Source: Nocardioides sp. (GTDB taxonomy: Bacteria; Actinomycetota; Actinomycetes; Propionibacteriales; Nocardioidaceae). From it: a stretch of 6,743 nucleotides of DNA. Shown piece by piece: positions 5,684 to 6,743 of the stretch (position 1 is the stretch's first letter; every line of letters begins with the position of its first letter). The stretch covers positions 1 to 6,743 of the forward strand of contig JAKDNC010000200.1 of assembly GCA_030452025.1 (NCBI GenBank). Reading direction: 5' to 3'. The notes below the pieces were generated by a model. That model was not told the origin of the DNA. It did no database searches and worked only from the letters and a program-made list of their open reading frames with translations. Position numbers and translations under genes: made by a program.

Positions 5684-6433
5684 ATGTCAGACACCTTCTC
5701 GGCCCTCCTGTCCGGACTCCTTCGCAGCGATGCTGCCCGACCGCTGGTCACCTTCTACGACGACGCGTCCGGCGAGCGCGCCGAGCTCTCGGTGGCGACG
5801 TACGCGAATTGGGTCGCGAAGACCTCGAGCCTGCTGGTCGAGGAGTTCGACCTCGAGGTCGGGGACCGGATCCTCGTCGACCTGCCCACCCACTGGCTCG
5901 GCCCCGTCTTCCTCGGCGCCGCGTGGAACGCGGGGCTCGTCGTCTGCTTCCCGGGCGTCGGGGGTGAGGACGACGTGGGTGCAGTGATCTGCGGGCCCGA
6001 CGGCCTGTCCGACTACGCCGACCGTGCCGGCGAGGTACCCGTCATCGCCTGTGCCCTGCTGCCGCTCGGGGTCCGGTTCACCGATCCACTTCCCCCGGGC
6101 GTGCACGACTTCGGGGTCGAGGTCTGGTCGCAGCCCGATTCGTTCATGCCCTACGACCCGCCCGAGCCCGACTCCGAGGCCGTTTGTGACGGGGGAACCC
6201 AGCAGGAGCTGGTCACGCCCACCGCGGACGAGCTGTCGCAAGAGCTCGCCGGCGGTGGGCGCCTGTTGACCACGGCGAACCCCGCTTCCCCGACGGGGCT
6301 CGCCAGCTTCGTGACACCGCTGGTCAGGGGCGGTTCCACGGTCTGGATCCGCAATGCGGATCCAGCGACATGGGAGCGCAGGTACGCCGACGAGCGGGCG
6401 ACCGCGCAGCTCGATCAGCCGGCCAGGTCGTAG
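5684..6433 (+). CDS. TIGR03089 family protein (degenerate acyl-CoA synthetase-like)
   Basis: This 249-residue protein is of the actinobacterial TIGR03089 type, about the usual family length. It looks like the N-terminal half of an AMP-binding acyl-CoA synthetase: VTFYDDASGERAELSVATYANWVAKTSSLL (22-51) corresponds to the opening strands and helix, GDRILVDLPTHWLGPVFLGAAWNAGLVVCF (60-89) to the first subdomain, and LLTTANPASPTGLASFVTPLVRGGSTVW (194-221) to the region where active enzymes carry the TSGTTGxPKG loop. Here that loop is replaced by TTANPASPTG, and the downstream adenylation and C-terminal domains are absent, so no adenylating activity is expected. Function is unknown; a scaffold or regulatory role is possible but unproven. 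No signal peptide or membrane helix is evident. The start at 5684 is preferred over 5672 because of promoter spacing. The last 19 bp overlap the convergent FG-GAP gene. A 23-bp near-perfect palindrome lies within codons 220-228. Confidence 0.85.
   Translation: MSDTFSALLSGLLRSDAARPLVTFYDDASGERAELSVATYANWVAKTSSLLVEEFDLEVGDRILVDLPTHWLGPVFLGAAWNAGLVVCFPGVGGEDDVGAVICGPDGLSDYADRAGEVPVIACALLPLGVRFTDPLPPGVHDFGVEVWSQPDSFMPYDPPEPDSEAVCDGGTQQELVTPTADELSQELAGGGRLLTTANPASPTGLASFVTPLVRGGSTVWIRNADPATWERRYADERATAQLDQPARS
6343..6365. repeat. Perfect 11-bp inverted repeat with 1-nt centre
   Basis: CTGGATCCGCA (6343-6353), one A, then TGCGGATCCAG (6355-6365) form a perfect palindrome inside the TIGR03089 coding sequence. 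As RNA it folds into a 10-bp stem with a 3-nt loop. It lies 66 nt before the TIGR03089 stop and 50 nt beyond the stop of the convergent FG-GAP gene. A terminator for the FG-GAP transcript or a DNA-binding site are both possible. No T tract follows on either strand. Confidence 0.8.
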
Positions 6434-6743
6434 CCCCCGAATCCCTGGGCGAGGAACTTCGGTCGCCCGAAACCCTTCGCGTTGCCGGGCAGGACCCAGA
6501 GCAGGCCTCCGGCACGACCCCGCACGATCAGGTCGGAGCGTCCGTCTCCGTCCACGTCCCCGGGACTGATCACCCAGTCGAACCTCGCCAGGTTGCCCTT
6601 GAGGGTGCCGAACGCTCCCGTCAGCCCGCCGGGGCCGTTGCCGGCGTACCAACGGATGGTGTTGCCGACCCGGAACATCGTGTCGGGTGAGCCGTCAGCG
6701 TTCCAGCGACCGAGGCCGAGCTGCGCCGAGGCGGAGATCGCAC
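6415..6743 (-). CDS. FG-GAP/VCBS-repeat protein, C-terminal end (partial, 5' end outside window)
   Basis: The last 108 codons of a minus-strand gene enter from the right edge and stop with TGA at 6415-6417. Two FG-GAP/VCBS-type blades are visible. One centres on LGRWNADGSPDTMFRVGNTIRWYAG (8-33 of the visible part), the other on SPGDVDGDGRSDLIVRGRAGGLLWVLPG (59-86). The D-x-D-G-D-G-x-x-D pattern at 62-70 is the calcium-binding loop of these beta-propeller repeats, and NADGSPD is a weaker counterpart. The terminal QGFGGYDLAG has the usual closing form. Such repeats normally sit at the C-terminus of secreted or cell-wall-bound proteins, often beside a hydrolase or peptidoglycan-binding domain, but that part lies outside the window. 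The reading continues upstream of ATG 6678 without a stop, so that methionine is internal. The gene is convergent with TIGR03089, with a 19-bp overlap. Confidence 0.88.
   Translation of the reverse strand, partial: AISASAQLGLGRWNADGSPDTMFRVGNTIRWYAGNGPGGLTGAFGTLKGNLARFDWVISPGDVDGDGRSDLIVRGRAGGLLWVLPGNAKGFGRPKFLAQGFGGYDLAG

Noticed and set aside
5672..6433. Longer TIGR03089 start at ATG 5672 (adds MVDP)
   Set aside because: This ATG overlaps the candidate -10 box, and the second ATG at 5684 has the better spacing; it remains possible if transcription starts further upstream.
5687..6652. 321-codon minus-strand frame opposite TIGR03089
   Set aside because: It is in a different frame from the true FG-GAP repeats and lacks any domain pattern.

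Overview
The window comes from a high-GC actinobacterium. WhiB-type regulation, coenzyme F420 genes of the fbiA/fbiB type, a DUF3105 protein, a TIGR03089 protein and strong G/C preference at third codon positions all agree with this. Protein style and gene order suggest Nocardioidaceae (Nocardioides-like), but that is an inference. No rRNA, tRNA, CRISPR array, insertion sequence or phage gene was seen. From memory, the order whiB / fbiA-fbiB / (other) / manC with a nearby TIGR03089 gene resembles the Mycobacterium tuberculosis Rv3260c-Rv3268 region, so this looks like a conserved core-chromosome locus rather than an acquired island.

Layout. Positions 1-1339 (minus) hold the N-terminal 446 codons of a large membrane-linked family 2 glycosyltransferase that runs off the left edge. 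whiB lies just upstream of it on the same strand (1407-1664, minus), with a well-formed promoter at 1761-1790. From the shared 189-bp spacer the F420 operon runs the other way: fbiA (1854-2861), fbiB (2858-3841, GTGA overlap) and a DUF3105 membrane protein (3845-4582). manC, a mannose-1-phosphate guanylyltransferase-type gene (4595-5659, minus), converges on the operon with a 12-bp gap. manC and a TIGR03089 gene (5684-6433, plus) diverge from a 24-bp spacer containing two overlapping -10-like boxes. The C-terminal end of an FG-GAP/VCBS-repeat protein (6415 to the right edge, minus) overlaps the TIGR03089 gene tail-to-tail by 19 bp.

How the genes fit together. FbiA and FbiB build the F420 deazaflavin: FbiA joins the phospho-lactyl/enolpyruvyl group to Fo, and FbiB adds the glutamate tail. 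ManC makes the GDP-mannose donor for mannosylated envelope glycans. The glycosyltransferase and FG-GAP protein are also likely envelope or surface components. WhiB is an iron-sulfur regulator tied to cell division and differentiation in this phylum.

The most useful leads are: a CofE-only FbiB lacking the usual mycobacterial FMN-reductase domain but carrying an unrecognised C-terminal segment; a codon-usage break in the last ~17 codons of fbiB; the compact divergent leaderless-style promoter pair at 5667-5676; and a perfect 11-bp inverted repeat with a 1-nt centre at 6343-6365. No wholly new system can be claimed from this window.
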